From Paeniglutamicibacter antarcticus_C (GTDB taxonomy: Bacteria; Actinomycetota; Actinomycetes; Actinomycetales; Micrococcaceae): a stretch of DNA of 64,000 nt. The position numbers were made by a program, and so were the translations under genes. The stretch is taken from the NCBI RefSeq assembly GCF_039544305.1, contig NZ_BAABLK010000028.1, positions 197,385 through 261,384 on the forward strand, in the 5' to 3' direction. Of this stretch, positions 53,880 to 62,551 are shown in pieces; within the stretch, counting starts at the first letter, position 1, and every line of letters begins with the position of its first letter. The notes under the pieces are model-generated. The model did no database searches. It was given only the letters and a program-made list of their open reading frames with translations, and was not told the DNA's origin.

Positions 53880-55429
53880 GCGAATTCGGACAGGGACGTT
53901 CAGAGCGACCCAAGGGCAACGAATCCAGCCGCGACGGTGGCCAACCGCGCCGCGACGACGCCGGGCGCACCCGAAACCGCGGGGGAGCGGGCCCGCGCCA
54001 ATTCAGCGCCTCGGCACCCTCTGCCCGCGGCCGCAAGGCAGACCAGGCACGACTGACCGCCTACGAGGTCTTGCGCGCCGTAGCCGAACACGACGCCTAC
54101 GCGAACCTGGTGCTCCCCGCCCGGATCCGCGAGCACCACCTTGACCGGCGCGACGCAGGATTCGCCACCGAACTCACTTACGGTGCACTTCGCGGACAGG
54201 GTCTGTACGACGCGATCCTCTCCCGCTGCGTGGACCGTCCGCTGGACCAACTCGATCCGCCGGTGCTCGACGCCTTGCGTCTGGGCGCCCACCAGCTGCT
54301 GGCCATGCGTGTGCCCAACCATGCGGCACTGGATGAGACCGTGTCCCTGGCGCGCATGGTCATTGGTGCCGGTGCCTCCGGGCTCATCAACGCCGTGCTG
54401 CGCAAGGTCGCGTTGAAGGACCTCGAAACCTGGAGCGAAGAGCTCGTGGCCGGAATCACCGACGAGAGCGCGGCCGCAGCCCTGGTGCACTCCCACCCCG
54501 AGTGGATCGTCCGCGCACTACGTCAGGCACTTGTCGCCCACGGCCGCGATGCCTCGGAAATCACCGAGCTGCTGGTTGCAGACAACCTGGCCCCGGTGGT
54601 GAACTTGGTGGCGCTTCCCGGCGTCGGTTCGCTTCACGAGGCCCTTGACCAAGGTGCCGAACCCGGGACCCTTGTCGCCGATTCGGCGTACTACCAGGGC
54701 GGGGATATCGCCCGCCTGGCCTCGGTGCGCGAGGGAAGCACCCGGGTCCAAGACGCCGGATCCCAGCTGGTCGCACGCGCCTTGGCCATGGTTCCGCTGC
54801 CCGAGGGCGGGGAAGACACCTACTGGTTGGATCTCTGCGCCGGACCCGGCGGCAAGGCCGCACTCCTGGCAGCACTGGCCGCCGGCCAAGGCGCCAAGCT
54901 CACCGCCAACGAGCCTGCCCAGCACCGTGCCGAACTGGTTTCCAAGGCACTAGTCGCCATCGATCCGGAGACTTGGATGATCTCGGTGCGCGACGGTCGC
55001 GAATACGCGGATGCCCAATACTCGGGGGGCTATGACAGGGTCATGGTCGACGCGCCGTGCTCGGGACTCGGTGCGCTGCGCCGCCGACCCGAATCGCGGT
55101 GGCGCAAGAGCCCGCGCGATGTTGCGGAGCTGACCATCCTGCAGGGCGAACTGCTCGATGCGGCGCTCAGCGCCGTGCGCGTGGGAGGAGTGGTCGCCTA
55201 CGTGACCTGTTCCCCGCACCCTGCCGAGACGGTGGCGGTCGTCGATGACCTTCTGGCCCGGAACAAGAACGCCCGCTTGCTGGACACCGGGGCTGCGCTG
55301 GAAGCCGCTGCGCTTCCGGGCCTGGCATCCGCAGCCCGTGAATTGGGCACCGGCAGCACCATCCAGTTGTGGCCGCACGTCCACCGCACGGACGCCATGT
55401 TCATGGCCCTTTTCACCCGCACCGCCTAA
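53876..55429 (+). CDS. rsmB: 16S rRNA (cytosine(967)-C5)-methyltransferase-like protein
   Basis: This 517-residue protein combines an N-terminal NusB-like RNA-binding domain (about 55-180) with a Fmu-type SAM-dependent methyltransferase domain. The N-terminus is long, Arg/Gly-rich and likely disordered. LDLCAGPGGKAALLAAL is the SAM loop. Catalytic Cys395 lies in DAPCSGLGALRRRPE, and the second Cys445 in VTCSPHPAET. It overlaps fmt by four bases. A role in 16S rRNA m5C967 formation is inferred from the family. Confidence 0.93.
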   Translation: MSEFGQGRSERPKGNESSRDGGQPRRDDAGRTRNRGGAGPRQFSASAPSARGRKADQARLTAYEVLRAVAEHDAYANLVLPARIREHHLDRRDAGFATELTYGALRGQGLYDAILSRCVDRPLDQLDPPVLDALRLGAHQLLAMRVPNHAALDETVSLARMVIGAGASGLINAVLRKVALKDLETWSEELVAGITDESAAAALVHSHPEWIVRALRQALVAHGRDASEITELLVADNLAPVVNLVALPGVGSLHEALDQGAEPGTLVADSAYYQGGDIARLASVREGSTRVQDAGSQLVARALAMVPLPEGGEDTYWLDLCAGPGGKAALLAALAAGQGAKLTANEPAQHRAELVSKALVAIDPETWMISVRDGREYADAQYSGGYDRVMVDAPCSGLGALRRRPESRWRKSPRDVAELTILQGELLDAALSAVRVGGVVAYVTCSPHPAETVAVVDDLLARNKNARLLDTGAALEAAALPGLASAARELGTGSTIQLWPHVHRTDAMFMALFTRTA

Positions 55430-55487
55430 CCCCGCAGCCTCGTGCGGCACCGCCGCACACCTTTCCAGACAGGAGCAAGAAAACACC

Positions 55488-56159
55488 ATGCGTACCTGCC
55501 AGATCAACCCCTCGATCCTCTCCGCGGACTTCACCAACCTTCAGCGTGAGCTGACCCGGATCCACACGGCCGACGCGGTCCACGTCGATGTCATGGACAA
55601 CCACTTCGTGCCCAACCTGACCATCGGCCTACCGGTGGTCAAGCGGCTGGCGGAGGTCAGCGAGCTGCCCCTGGACGTTCACCTGATGATCAGCGACGTC
55701 GACCGCTGGGCCCCGGGCTATGCCGAGGCAGGCGCTGCTTCGGTGAGCTTCCATGCCGAGGCCTCAGCTGCGCCGATCAAGTTGGCCAGGGATCTGCGCG
55801 CCGCGGGCTCCCGGGCCTGCATGGCGCTGCGGCCGGCGACGCCCATCGAGCCCTACCTGGACATGCTCCCCGAGCTGGACATGGTGTTGCTGATGAGTGT
55901 GGAGCCGGGATTCGGCGGGCAGGCCTTCCTCGACGTGGTCCTGCCCAAGATCCGGCGGACACGCAGGGCGATCGAGGGAACCGGGCTGCCCATCGCGATC
56001 CAGGTCGATGGCGGGATCACCCGTGAGACGATCCTGCGTGCTGCCGAGGCGGGGGCCGATGTCTTCGTGGCGGGCTCCTCGGTCTACGGCACGCAGGATC
56101 CGGCAGAAGCGGTGGTCACATTACGGAACCTGGCCGCTTCCACGACGGTTTCCGTGTAA
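55488..56159 (+). CDS. rpe: Ribulose-phosphate 3-epimerase
   Basis: This 223-residue TIM-barrel enzyme interconverts ribulose 5-phosphate and xylulose 5-phosphate. INPSILSADFTNLQREL, VHVDVMDNHFVPNLTIG (metal-binding His and Asp), LDVHLMI, MSVEPGFGGQ and the phosphate-binding IQVDGGIT...GSSVYG are all present. The ATG at 55488 follows AGGAGC. The FMN riboswitch begins 23 bases after its stop. Its product pool links pentose phosphate flux to the riboflavin precursor ribulose 5-phosphate, consistent with its position before the rib operon. Confidence 0.97.
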   Translation: MRTCQINPSILSADFTNLQRELTRIHTADAVHVDVMDNHFVPNLTIGLPVVKRLAEVSELPLDVHLMISDVDRWAPGYAEAGAASVSFHAEASAAPIKLARDLRAAGSRACMALRPATPIEPYLDMLPELDMVLLMSVEPGFGGQAFLDVVLPKIRRTRRAIEGTGLPIAIQVDGGITRETILRAAEAGADVFVAGSSVYGTQDPAEAVVTLRNLAASTTVSV

Positions 56160-56181
56160 TACTGGGTTCTACAACTACACA

Positions 56182-56323
56182 ACGTGCTCCGGGGTCGGTG
56201 TAAGTCCGAACCGGCGGTTATAGTCCGCGACCCAAGCCACAGGATCCCTTACGGAATCCGAAGCTTGGTTGAACTGGTGAAATTCCGGTACCGACAGTTA
56301 AAGTCTGGATGGGAGAAGCACGT
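56182..56323 (+). promoter_or_regulatory. FMN riboswitch (RFN element)
   Basis: The element opens and closes with pairing segments ACGTGCTCC and GGAGAAGCACGT. Inside are GGTCGGTGTAAGTCCGAACCGGCGGTTATAGTCCGCGA, then CTGGTGAAATTCCGGTACCGACAGTTAAAGTCTGGATG. This matches the conserved RFN core (GGTGAAATTCC, ACCGGCGGT, AGTCCGCGA, CCGACAGTT and AGTCTGGATG). FMN binding is expected to shut off the downstream genes. About 156 bases of expression platform separate it from ribM. I could not define the alternative hairpins. Confidence 0.95.
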
Positions 56324-56479
56324 ACACGCAACACCAGCGCTCTCGCAAGGCTGTATGGCGGGCGAGAAGGAAATCCCAGTGATTCCCTGGCTCACACCGC
56401 CTTGCACTGCGGGTTGGCCATGAAGGGTGTGACCGTCGTATTGAACCCCCCGGAGCCGCCGCGGCTTGACAGGAGGACG

Positions 56480-57181
56480 ATGGATTTTCTGCGGTGGCTC
56501 ATTGAAGCTTTCAATTCTTACATCACCGTGGGCAGCAGCGCGCTGCTTGTCCGCGAGGTGGTCGGCAACGTCTTCGGGCTCGCCTCTGCCTTGGGCGGGA
56601 TCCGCCGCAAGGTCTGGGCCTGGCCCGTGGGCATCATCGGCAACATCGCGCTGCTGACGGTCTTTTTGGGCAGCATCTTCGGCCATGACGAGACGGCGAA
56701 CCTGCTGGGCCAGGCCGGACGCCAAATCATGTTCATTGCCGTGTCCTTCTACGGCTGGCGACGCTGGAAGGCCAGTCGGGCTACCGGTGCGAGCGCCGTG
56801 ACCCCGCGATGGGCCACCGGCACCGAACGCATCTCACTGGCAGTGGTCCTTGTCGTGGGAACGGTCGCGCTGACCCCGATCTTCGGGGCACTGGGATCTT
56901 ACGAACCGGTGTGGGCCGACGCCTGGACCTTCGTCGGCTCGATGCTCGCCACCTATGGCATGGCCAAAGGGCTTGTCGAATTCTGGCTGATCTGGGTGAT
57001 TGTCGATGTGGTCGGGGTTCCGCTGCTCTTCAGCGCCGGATACTACGCCAGTGCCTTCATGTACCTGTTCTACGGCTGTTTCACCCTTGCCGGCTTCTTC
57101 ATCTGGTCCAATGCCAAGAACGATTCCAAGCCCAGCATTGAAACCGAAATGCCCGATCCCACGGTCAAGGTGAACGCCTGA
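56480..57181 (+). CDS. ribM: Riboflavin transporter RibM, PnuC-like
   Basis: This 233-residue membrane protein resembles PnuC-family transporters and the actinobacterial riboflavin importer RibM (PnuX). It has about six to seven helices, including VGNVFGLASALGGIRRKVWAWPVGIIGN and the C-terminal WVIVDVVGVPLLFSAGYYASAFMYLFYG. The position directly behind an FMN riboswitch and ahead of ribD supports riboflavin rather than nicotinamide riboside as substrate. AGGAGG precedes the ATG at 56480 by three bases; an earlier in-frame ATG at 56420 is less likely. Its stop and the ribD start share one base (TGATG). Confidence 0.85.
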   Translation: MDFLRWLIEAFNSYITVGSSALLVREVVGNVFGLASALGGIRRKVWAWPVGIIGNIALLTVFLGSIFGHDETANLLGQAGRQIMFIAVSFYGWRRWKASRATGASAVTPRWATGTERISLAVVLVVGTVALTPIFGALGSYEPVWADAWTFVGSMLATYGMAKGLVEFWLIWVIVDVVGVPLLFSAGYYASAFMYLFYGCFTLAGFFIWSNAKNDSKPSIETEMPDPTVKVNA

Positions 57182-58233
57182 TGGAGACCTCACGTGCCAC
57201 CGCGGCCATGCGGCTATCCCTGGAACTGGCCCGCCGGGGCGTACGAGGCTCCAACCCGCTGGTCGGCGCCGTCATCATCGACTCGGCCGGCACGATCCTG
57301 GGAACCGGCCACCACCGGGGAGCGGGCACCGCGCATGCCGAAGCCGATGCCCTGAACCGCCTCGGAACCCTCGAGAAGGACATCGCCCGCAACGCCACCA
57401 TGGTGGTGAACCTCGAGCCGTGCAACCACACCGGACGCACGGGGCCCTGCACCGGGGCCATCATTGATTCCGGGATCGGGAACGTCATATTTGCTTCCGA
57501 CGACGGAGGCACGAAATCCGGTGGGGGAGCACAAACGCTGCGTGCGGCCGGAGTCAATGTCAGCAACGGTTTGCTCCGGAGCGAGGCGACCGAACTGAAC
57601 CACCGCTGGTTCGCCGCCCGCAACCAGGGCAGGCCCTTCACCACCTTGCACCTGGCGCAGACCCTCGACGGGCGGATTGCCGCCAAGGACGGATCCAGCC
57701 AGTGGATCACTTCGCCGGCCTCGTTGTTCCACGCCCACCAGGTCCGTGCCCGCGTCGGCGCGATCGTGGTGGGCACCGGCACCGTGCTGGCCGATGACCC
57801 TCGGCTGAACGCACGCAACGAGCATGGCGAACCCTTCGAGCACCAGCCTCGCCGCGTAGTCATGGGACTGCGCGAGATCCCCGTCGACGCGGCGCTTAAG
57901 GCCGACGGAAATTACGAACAGGTGCGCACCCGGGACCCGCACGAGGTGCTGGCGCTCATTGCTTCTCGCGGCATCGGCCACGTATTGCTCGAAGGCGGCG
58001 CCTCGATCGCCACGGCGTTCCTGGCTGCGGACCTGGTTGATGAGATATTCCTCTACCAGGCACCCATCTTCCTTGGCGCCGGCCGCAGCTCCATCGGCGA
58101 CATGGGCATCGAGACCCTGGCCCAGGCCCGCACCTTCCGACTGGATCCCTTGGACGGCGAAGCAGTACGCATCCTGGGCCCCGACACCCTCACCCACCTT
58201 GAACCGGCGCCTGCGGGCACCGGAAGAACCTAA
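57181..58233 (+). CDS. ribD: Bifunctional diaminohydroxyphosphoribosylaminopyrimidine deaminase / 5-amino-6-(5-phosphoribosylamino)uracil reductase
   Basis: This 350-residue enzyme performs two consecutive riboflavin steps, ring deamination and side-chain reduction. The N-terminal deaminase domain holds zinc with His52 (AHAEADAL), Cys81 and Cys90 in EPCNHTGRTGPC. The reductase domain starts near residue 150, with TLHLAQTLDGRIAAKDGSSQWIT and the NADPH loop GHVLLEGGASIATAF. It lies between ribM and ribE in the riboswitch-controlled operon. Confidence 0.96.
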   Translation: METSRATAAMRLSLELARRGVRGSNPLVGAVIIDSAGTILGTGHHRGAGTAHAEADALNRLGTLEKDIARNATMVVNLEPCNHTGRTGPCTGAIIDSGIGNVIFASDDGGTKSGGGAQTLRAAGVNVSNGLLRSEATELNHRWFAARNQGRPFTTLHLAQTLDGRIAAKDGSSQWITSPASLFHAHQVRARVGAIVVGTGTVLADDPRLNARNEHGEPFEHQPRRVVMGLREIPVDAALKADGNYEQVRTRDPHEVLALIASRGIGHVLLEGGASIATAFLAADLVDEIFLYQAPIFLGAGRSSIGDMGIETLAQARTFRLDPLDGEAVRILGPDTLTHLEPAPAGTGRT

Positions 58234-58244
58234 GGACCCCACAC

Positions 58245-58877
58245 ATGTTCACCGGAATCATCAGCGGCATGGGCCGCATCGAGTCCATTGCGCCAACCCC
58301 GGAAACCGATTCGGTCATCTTGCACATCAGTGCCCCGAGCCACACCCGGGACCTGGAACCGGGCGGGTCCATCGCGGTCAACGGCGTCTGCCTCACCGCC
58401 ACCTCCATCAGCGGGGACACCCTGTCCCTCGACGTCATGGGCGAGACACTGAACCACACCACCATCGGTGCCCTAGCCGCGGGCGAATCGATCAACCTTG
58501 AGCGCTGCGTAAAGGCTGGCGGCCGGCTTGACGGCCACGTCGTCCAAGGCCACGTCGACGGAGTCGGGCACCTGCTCGAGCATGAATCCCTTGGAGCTTG
58601 GGACCGTTTCCGCTTCCAGGTCCCCTACGGGCTCGCCAAATACGTGGCCAAAAAGGGGTCCATCGCCATCGACGGGGTGTCCTTGACTGTCACCGAGGTC
58701 TCCGATGCCCACCAGAACGAGCAATGGTTCGAGGTCGGCATCATCCCCACGACGCTTCGCGAAACGACCCTGGGCCAACGCGAGCCGGGATCCGCTGTCA
58801 ACCTCGAGGTTGACGTCATGGCCAAGTACGCCGAACGCCTGGCTTCCTTCAACACCACCGAAAGCAGCGCATCATGA
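58245..58877 (+). CDS. ribE: Riboflavin synthase, alpha chain
   Basis: This 210-residue trimeric enzyme makes riboflavin from two 6,7-dimethyl-8-ribityllumazine molecules. Two similar lumazine-binding barrels are visible: MFTGIISGMGRIESI...IAVNGVCLTATS at the N-terminus and DGHVVQGHVDGVGHLLEHES...IAIDGVSLTVTEV in the second half. Its stop overlaps the ribBA start by four bases (ATGA). The naming follows the convention in which ribE is riboflavin synthase and ribH is lumazine synthase; some genomes call this gene ribC. Confidence 0.96.
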   Translation: MFTGIISGMGRIESIAPTPETDSVILHISAPSHTRDLEPGGSIAVNGVCLTATSISGDTLSLDVMGETLNHTTIGALAAGESINLERCVKAGGRLDGHVVQGHVDGVGHLLEHESLGAWDRFRFQVPYGLAKYVAKKGSIAIDGVSLTVTEVSDAHQNEQWFEVGIIPTTLRETTLGQREPGSAVNLEVDVMAKYAERLASFNTTESSAS

Positions 58878-60157
58878 GCAACGATTCCATCCGCCTCGAT
58901 TCGATCCAGGCCGCCATCGGCGCCATGGCTGCGGGACAGGCCGTCGTGGTGGTCGATGACGCGGACCGCGAGAACGAGGGCGACATCATCTTCGCTGCCG
59001 AGTTCGCCACCCCGGAACTCATGGGCTGGACCATCCGGCACTCCTCGGGCGTTGTCTGCACCCCGATGTCCGGTGAGCGCGCCGACGCCATGGGCTTGCC
59101 GCCGATGGTGGTGAACAACCAAGACGCCAAGGGCACCGCCTACACGGTCTCCTGCGATGCGGCCCACGGGACATCGACCGGCATCAGCGCCGCGGATCGG
59201 GCGCTGACCTCCCGGATCCTGGCGGATCCGGCCTCCGGACCCGAACTGATCAACCGTCCCGGGCACATCTTCCCGCTGCGTGCCGTCGAAGGCGGGGTGC
59301 TGGTGCGTCGCGGACACACCGAGGCCAGCGTCGACTTGTGCAAGGCGGCAGGGCTGGAACCTGTCGGGGTCATCGCCGAACTGGTCCACGATGACGGCTC
59401 CATGATGCGCCTTCCGGCGTTGCGCGAATTCGCCGACCTGTGGAACATTCCGCTGGTCAGCATCGAGGACCTTGCCGCTTGGCGTGCCACCTCGGATGCC
59501 GAGCCGGCCGTGGCAACCAGTGCATCAGCCGTGCAGGGCGGCCCGGAGGTGCGGATCCCGACCCCGCACGGGGAATTCATGGTCCGTGCCTGGCGAGAAC
59601 GCGGCAACGGGATCGAGCATCTTTCGCTGTCTTCGGCCGGACCCGACGGAAAGATGCCCAGCGAACCGCTGGTGCGCGTGCACTCCGAGTGCCTGACCGG
59701 CGACGTGCTGGGCTCCTACCGCTGCGATTGCGGAGAGCAATTGGACGCCGGGCTGCAAGCCATCAACGAATACGGTGGTGTGCTCATCTACCTGCGCGGC
59801 CACGAGGGCCGCGGCATCGGACTGGCCAACAAGATCCGGGCCTATGCACTTCAGGACGGCGGCGCCAACACCGTGGCCGCCAATGAACAGCTGGGATTGC
59901 CGGTTGATGCGCGAAACTACGACGCAGCCGCAGCGATCCTCAATTCCCTTTCGATCCGCCGGATCCGGTTGATCACTAACAACCCGCTGAAGGAGCAATG
60001 GCTCGAGCATGCCGGGATCTCGGTCTCCGAGCGGGTTCCCACCCGGGTCGCGGCCCGGCCGGAGAACCTTGAATACCTGCGGACCAAGCAAGAACTGTTG
60101 CATCATTCATTGCAACTGCCAACCACCGAAACCACCACACCAGGAGTGAAATCATGA
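58874..60157 (+). CDS. ribBA: Bifunctional 3,4-dihydroxy-2-butanone 4-phosphate synthase / GTP cyclohydrolase II
   Basis: This 427-residue fusion makes both riboflavin precursors. The N-terminal DHBP synthase domain (1-205) contains DDADRENEGDIIFAAEF and GHIFPLRAVEGGVLVRRGHTEASVDL. The C-terminal GTP cyclohydrolase II domain holds zinc with Cys residues in HSECLTGDVLGSYRCDCGEQL and the catalytic RGHEGRGIGL. The last 25 residues are Thr-rich. It overlaps ribE upstream and ribH downstream by four bases, so all three are coupled. Confidence 0.97.
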   Translation: MSNDSIRLDSIQAAIGAMAAGQAVVVVDDADRENEGDIIFAAEFATPELMGWTIRHSSGVVCTPMSGERADAMGLPPMVVNNQDAKGTAYTVSCDAAHGTSTGISAADRALTSRILADPASGPELINRPGHIFPLRAVEGGVLVRRGHTEASVDLCKAAGLEPVGVIAELVHDDGSMMRLPALREFADLWNIPLVSIEDLAAWRATSDAEPAVATSASAVQGGPEVRIPTPHGEFMVRAWRERGNGIEHLSLSSAGPDGKMPSEPLVRVHSECLTGDVLGSYRCDCGEQLDAGLQAINEYGGVLIYLRGHEGRGIGLANKIRAYALQDGGANTVAANEQLGLPVDARNYDAAAAILNSLSIRRIRLITNNPLKEQWLEHAGISVSERVPTRVAARPENLEYLRTKQELLHHSLQLPTTETTTPGVKS

Positions 60158-60636
60158 GCGGACACGGAGCACCTCCCACCGGGGCCAACGAACTAGCGGC
60201 AGCCGGCGAGGCAGGATTGCGGGCGGTGATCGTTGCCGCCAGCTGGCACACGGTCATCATGGACGGGCTGGTGGACGGCGCCTTGCGCGCAGCGGGGGAC
60301 GCCGGGATCAATACCCCGGAGGTCATCCGCGTGCCGGGCACCTTCGAACTTCCCGTTGCCGCCTCTCGCCTGGCCCACTCCTATGACACCGTCATTGCCC
60401 TGGGCGTTGTCATCCGGGGCGGTACCCCGCACTTCGACTACGTCTGCCAGGGAGCGACGCTCGGGTTGACCGACGTCAGCGTCCGCACCGGGGTTCCCGT
60501 TGGGTTCGGGGTGCTGACCTGCGACACCGAAGAACAGGGGATCGCCCGCGCGGGCCTGGAAGGATCGATCGAAGACAAGGGCTACGAGGCGATGGGCGCC
60601 GGATTGCAGACCGCGCTGGTGCTCTCGCGCCGCTAG
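60154..60636 (+). CDS. ribH: 6,7-dimethyl-8-ribityllumazine synthase
   Basis: This 160-residue protein forms the icosahedral or pentameric lumazine synthase. AVIVAASWHTVIMDGLVDGAL, VPGTFELPVAASRLA, GVVIRGGTPHFDYVCQGATLGL with the active-site His, and FGVLTCDTEEQGIARAG match the family. It is the last gene of the riboflavin operon and converges on the HIT gene with a four-base overlap. Confidence 0.97.
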   Translation: MSGHGAPPTGANELAAAGEAGLRAVIVAASWHTVIMDGLVDGALRAAGDAGINTPEVIRVPGTFELPVAASRLAHSYDTVIALGVVIRGGTPHFDYVCQGATLGLTDVSVRTGVPVGFGVLTCDTEEQGIARAGLEGSIEDKGYEAMGAGLQTALVLSRR

Positions 60637-61169
60637 GAAAACCCACACGCACTAGGGGCGTGTTGCTGCGCCCGGGCCATGGCTTCAGGGCGCAGCAACC
60701 GTGCTGTTTCGGCCAGCTCGGTCCCGGTGGGACGGGCGGGATGCTGCTCGACGAAGGAAAAACCGTCGCTCTTGTTGCGCGGAACCACATGCAGGTGCGC
60801 GTGGAACTGCGACTGGCCGGCGATCGCCCCTTTGGACATCAACAGGTTGATGGCCTCGCACGGCACCGCGGAATCGCGAAGCAGCCCTGAAATCCGTCGC
60901 GCAAGGTTGAACATCGAGGCGCAGAGAGCCTCATCAAGATCGTGGATGTCTTGGCGGTGCGCCCGCGGAACCACCAGGGTGTGCCCGGGGTTGATCGGGG
61001 AAGAATCCAGGAAAGCCACACACAGATCGTTGGAGGCGATGCGCGTCGCATCCGCCGTGTCGGCAACGATGTCGCAAAAATGCAGTTCTCGCCCATGGTG
61101 GGAAGCATGCCCGGTGGCCAGGGTAAAATGCGATGACTGGTTCCGCCCCGGAGGCCGATGCCGCGTCAT
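60633..61169 (-). CDS. HIT family protein
   Basis: This roughly 178-residue protein contains a histidine triad, QFHAHLHVVPR, with the His-x-His-x-His signature of AMP-lysine and dinucleotide hydrolases. ELHFCDIVADTADATRIASNDLCVAFLDSSPINPGHTLVVPRAHR is the N-terminal half of the fold. The start is uncertain: ATG at 61169 or GTG at 61199. The true hydrolase substrate is not known. It is encoded opposite to and between the rib and his operons. Confidence 0.9.
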   Translation of the reverse strand: MTRHRPPGRNQSSHFTLATGHASHHGRELHFCDIVADTADATRIASNDLCVAFLDSSPINPGHTLVVPRAHRQDIHDLDEALCASMFNLARRISGLLRDSAVPCEAINLLMSKGAIAGQSQFHAHLHVVPRNKSDGFSFVEQHPARPTGTELAETARLLRPEAMARAQQHAPSACGFS

Positions 61170-61250
61170 CTTCGACCCCCAGCGGGAGTCCTTCGTCACA
61201 TTGGAGGCGCGGTTGTGAATGCGGCGAACCGTCCAAGATATCCTGAGGGG

Positions 61251-61514
61251 GTGAAAACTTTTGACACCCTCTTCGCTGAACTCTCCGAGAAGGCCAAGAC
61301 CCGCCCGGAAGGTTCGCGAACCATCGCCGAACTGGATTCAGGCGTGCATGGCATCGGAAAGAAGGTCGTGGAGGAAGCCGCCGAAGTGTGGATGGCTGCC
61401 GAATACGAGTCCGACGAGGCCACCGCCGAAGAAATTTCCCAGCTCCTCTATCACCTGCAGGTGATGATGATTGCCAAGGGCCTGACTCTGCAGGACGTTT
61501 ACAAGCATCTCTAG
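61251..61514 (+). CDS. hisE: Phosphoribosyl-ATP pyrophosphatase
   Basis: This 87-residue enzyme hydrolyses phosphoribosyl-ATP to phosphoribosyl-AMP in histidine biosynthesis. VKTFDTLFAELSEKAKTRPEGSRTIAEL, then GIGKKVVEEAAEVWMAAEYES with the metal-binding Glu residues, and EEISQLLYHLQVMMIAKGLTL follow the actinobacterial HisE pattern. The GTG at 61251 is chosen because homologues begin VKTF. The GAGGGG ribosome site almost touches it, so translation may be inefficient. hisG follows 113 bases later. Confidence 0.95.
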   Translation: MKTFDTLFAELSEKAKTRPEGSRTIAELDSGVHGIGKKVVEEAAEVWMAAEYESDEATAEEISQLLYHLQVMMIAKGLTLQDVYKHL

Positions 61515-61627
61515 CCGCCGCTTTCGGGAAATCCATTCTTTCCCGTGCCGCGGCGGCCAACAAGCACCCGCTGTTGTTGTCCCCATGCCGTAAGACACAC
61601 CCCAGAGCCTGAAACGAGTTGCACATC

Positions 61628-62476
61628 ATGTTGCGAGTAGCCCTCCCCAACAAGGGAGCCCTGTCCGAGATCGCCTCGACCATGTTGCTGGAGGCCGGAT
61701 ACGTCCAGCGCCGCGACAACCGCGAACTGGTCATGGTCGATCCGGACAACGACGTCGAGTTCTTTTACCTGCGGCCCCGTGACATCGCCGTATACGTCGG
61801 GGGCGGGGTGCTTGATGTGGGAATCACCGGACGCGACCTGTACCTCGACGCCGAGGTCGATGACCATGTCGACGAGGTCCTGCCGCTGGGTATCGGGGCC
61901 GCCACCTTCCGCTTCGCCGGACCTGCCGGAACCTTCAGCTCCGAGCAGGAACTAGGCGGCAAGCGCATTGCCACCAGCTACGACGCGCTTCTGCGCCAGT
62001 ACCTTCAGGCCAATAACATCGCCGCCGACGTGGTCCGCCTCGACGGAGCCGTGGAATCCTCCGTCCGCCTGGGCGTTGCCGACGCCATCGCCGACGTGGT
62101 GGAAACGGGAAACACGCTCAAGGCTGCCGGCATGGAGGTCTTCGGTGACCCCATCCTGCACTCCGAGGCAGTGCTCATCGGGCGCACCGGCAGCACGCCG
62201 GCGGGACTCGACGTGCTCAAGCGTCGCCTCATGGGTGTCTTGACGGCCCGCCGCTATGTCATGCTCGACTACGACGTGCGCCGCGACCAGGCCGACGAGG
62301 CCTGCAGCCTGACCCCGGGCCTGGAATCGCCGACCGTTTCCCCGCTGCAGGATTCCGACTGGGTCGCCGTGCGCGCGATGGTCAAGAAGAACCAGACGAA
62401 CAACATCATGGACGAGCTCTACGAGCTGGGCGCGCGGGCCATCCTGGTCAGCCAGATCCACGCCTGCCGCATCTAG
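61628..62476 (+). CDS. hisG: ATP phosphoribosyltransferase
   Basis: This 282-residue enzyme starts histidine biosynthesis by joining ATP and PRPP. MLRVALPNKGALSEIAS, GGGVLDVGITGRDLYLDA and ADAIADVVETGNTLKAAGMEV (the PRPP-binding loop) are present. A C-terminal ACT-like regulatory domain (LESPTVSPLQDSDWVAVRAMVKKN, GARAILVSQIHACRI) shows the long form feedback-inhibited by histidine. The ATG at 61628 is three codons inside the longest frame. Confidence 0.97.
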   Translation: MLRVALPNKGALSEIASTMLLEAGYVQRRDNRELVMVDPDNDVEFFYLRPRDIAVYVGGGVLDVGITGRDLYLDAEVDDHVDEVLPLGIGAATFRFAGPAGTFSSEQELGGKRIATSYDALLRQYLQANNIAADVVRLDGAVESSVRLGVADAIADVVETGNTLKAAGMEVFGDPILHSEAVLIGRTGSTPAGLDVLKRRLMGVLTARRYVMLDYDVRRDQADEACSLTPGLESPTVSPLQDSDWVAVRAMVKKNQTNNIMDELYELGARAILVSQIHACRI

Positions 62477-62551
62477 CCAGCCGCACTTCACGGTGCAGCA
62501 CCCCATGAGCAGAACACCGAATCCACCACTTTTTGCAGGAGTTGATCCCTC

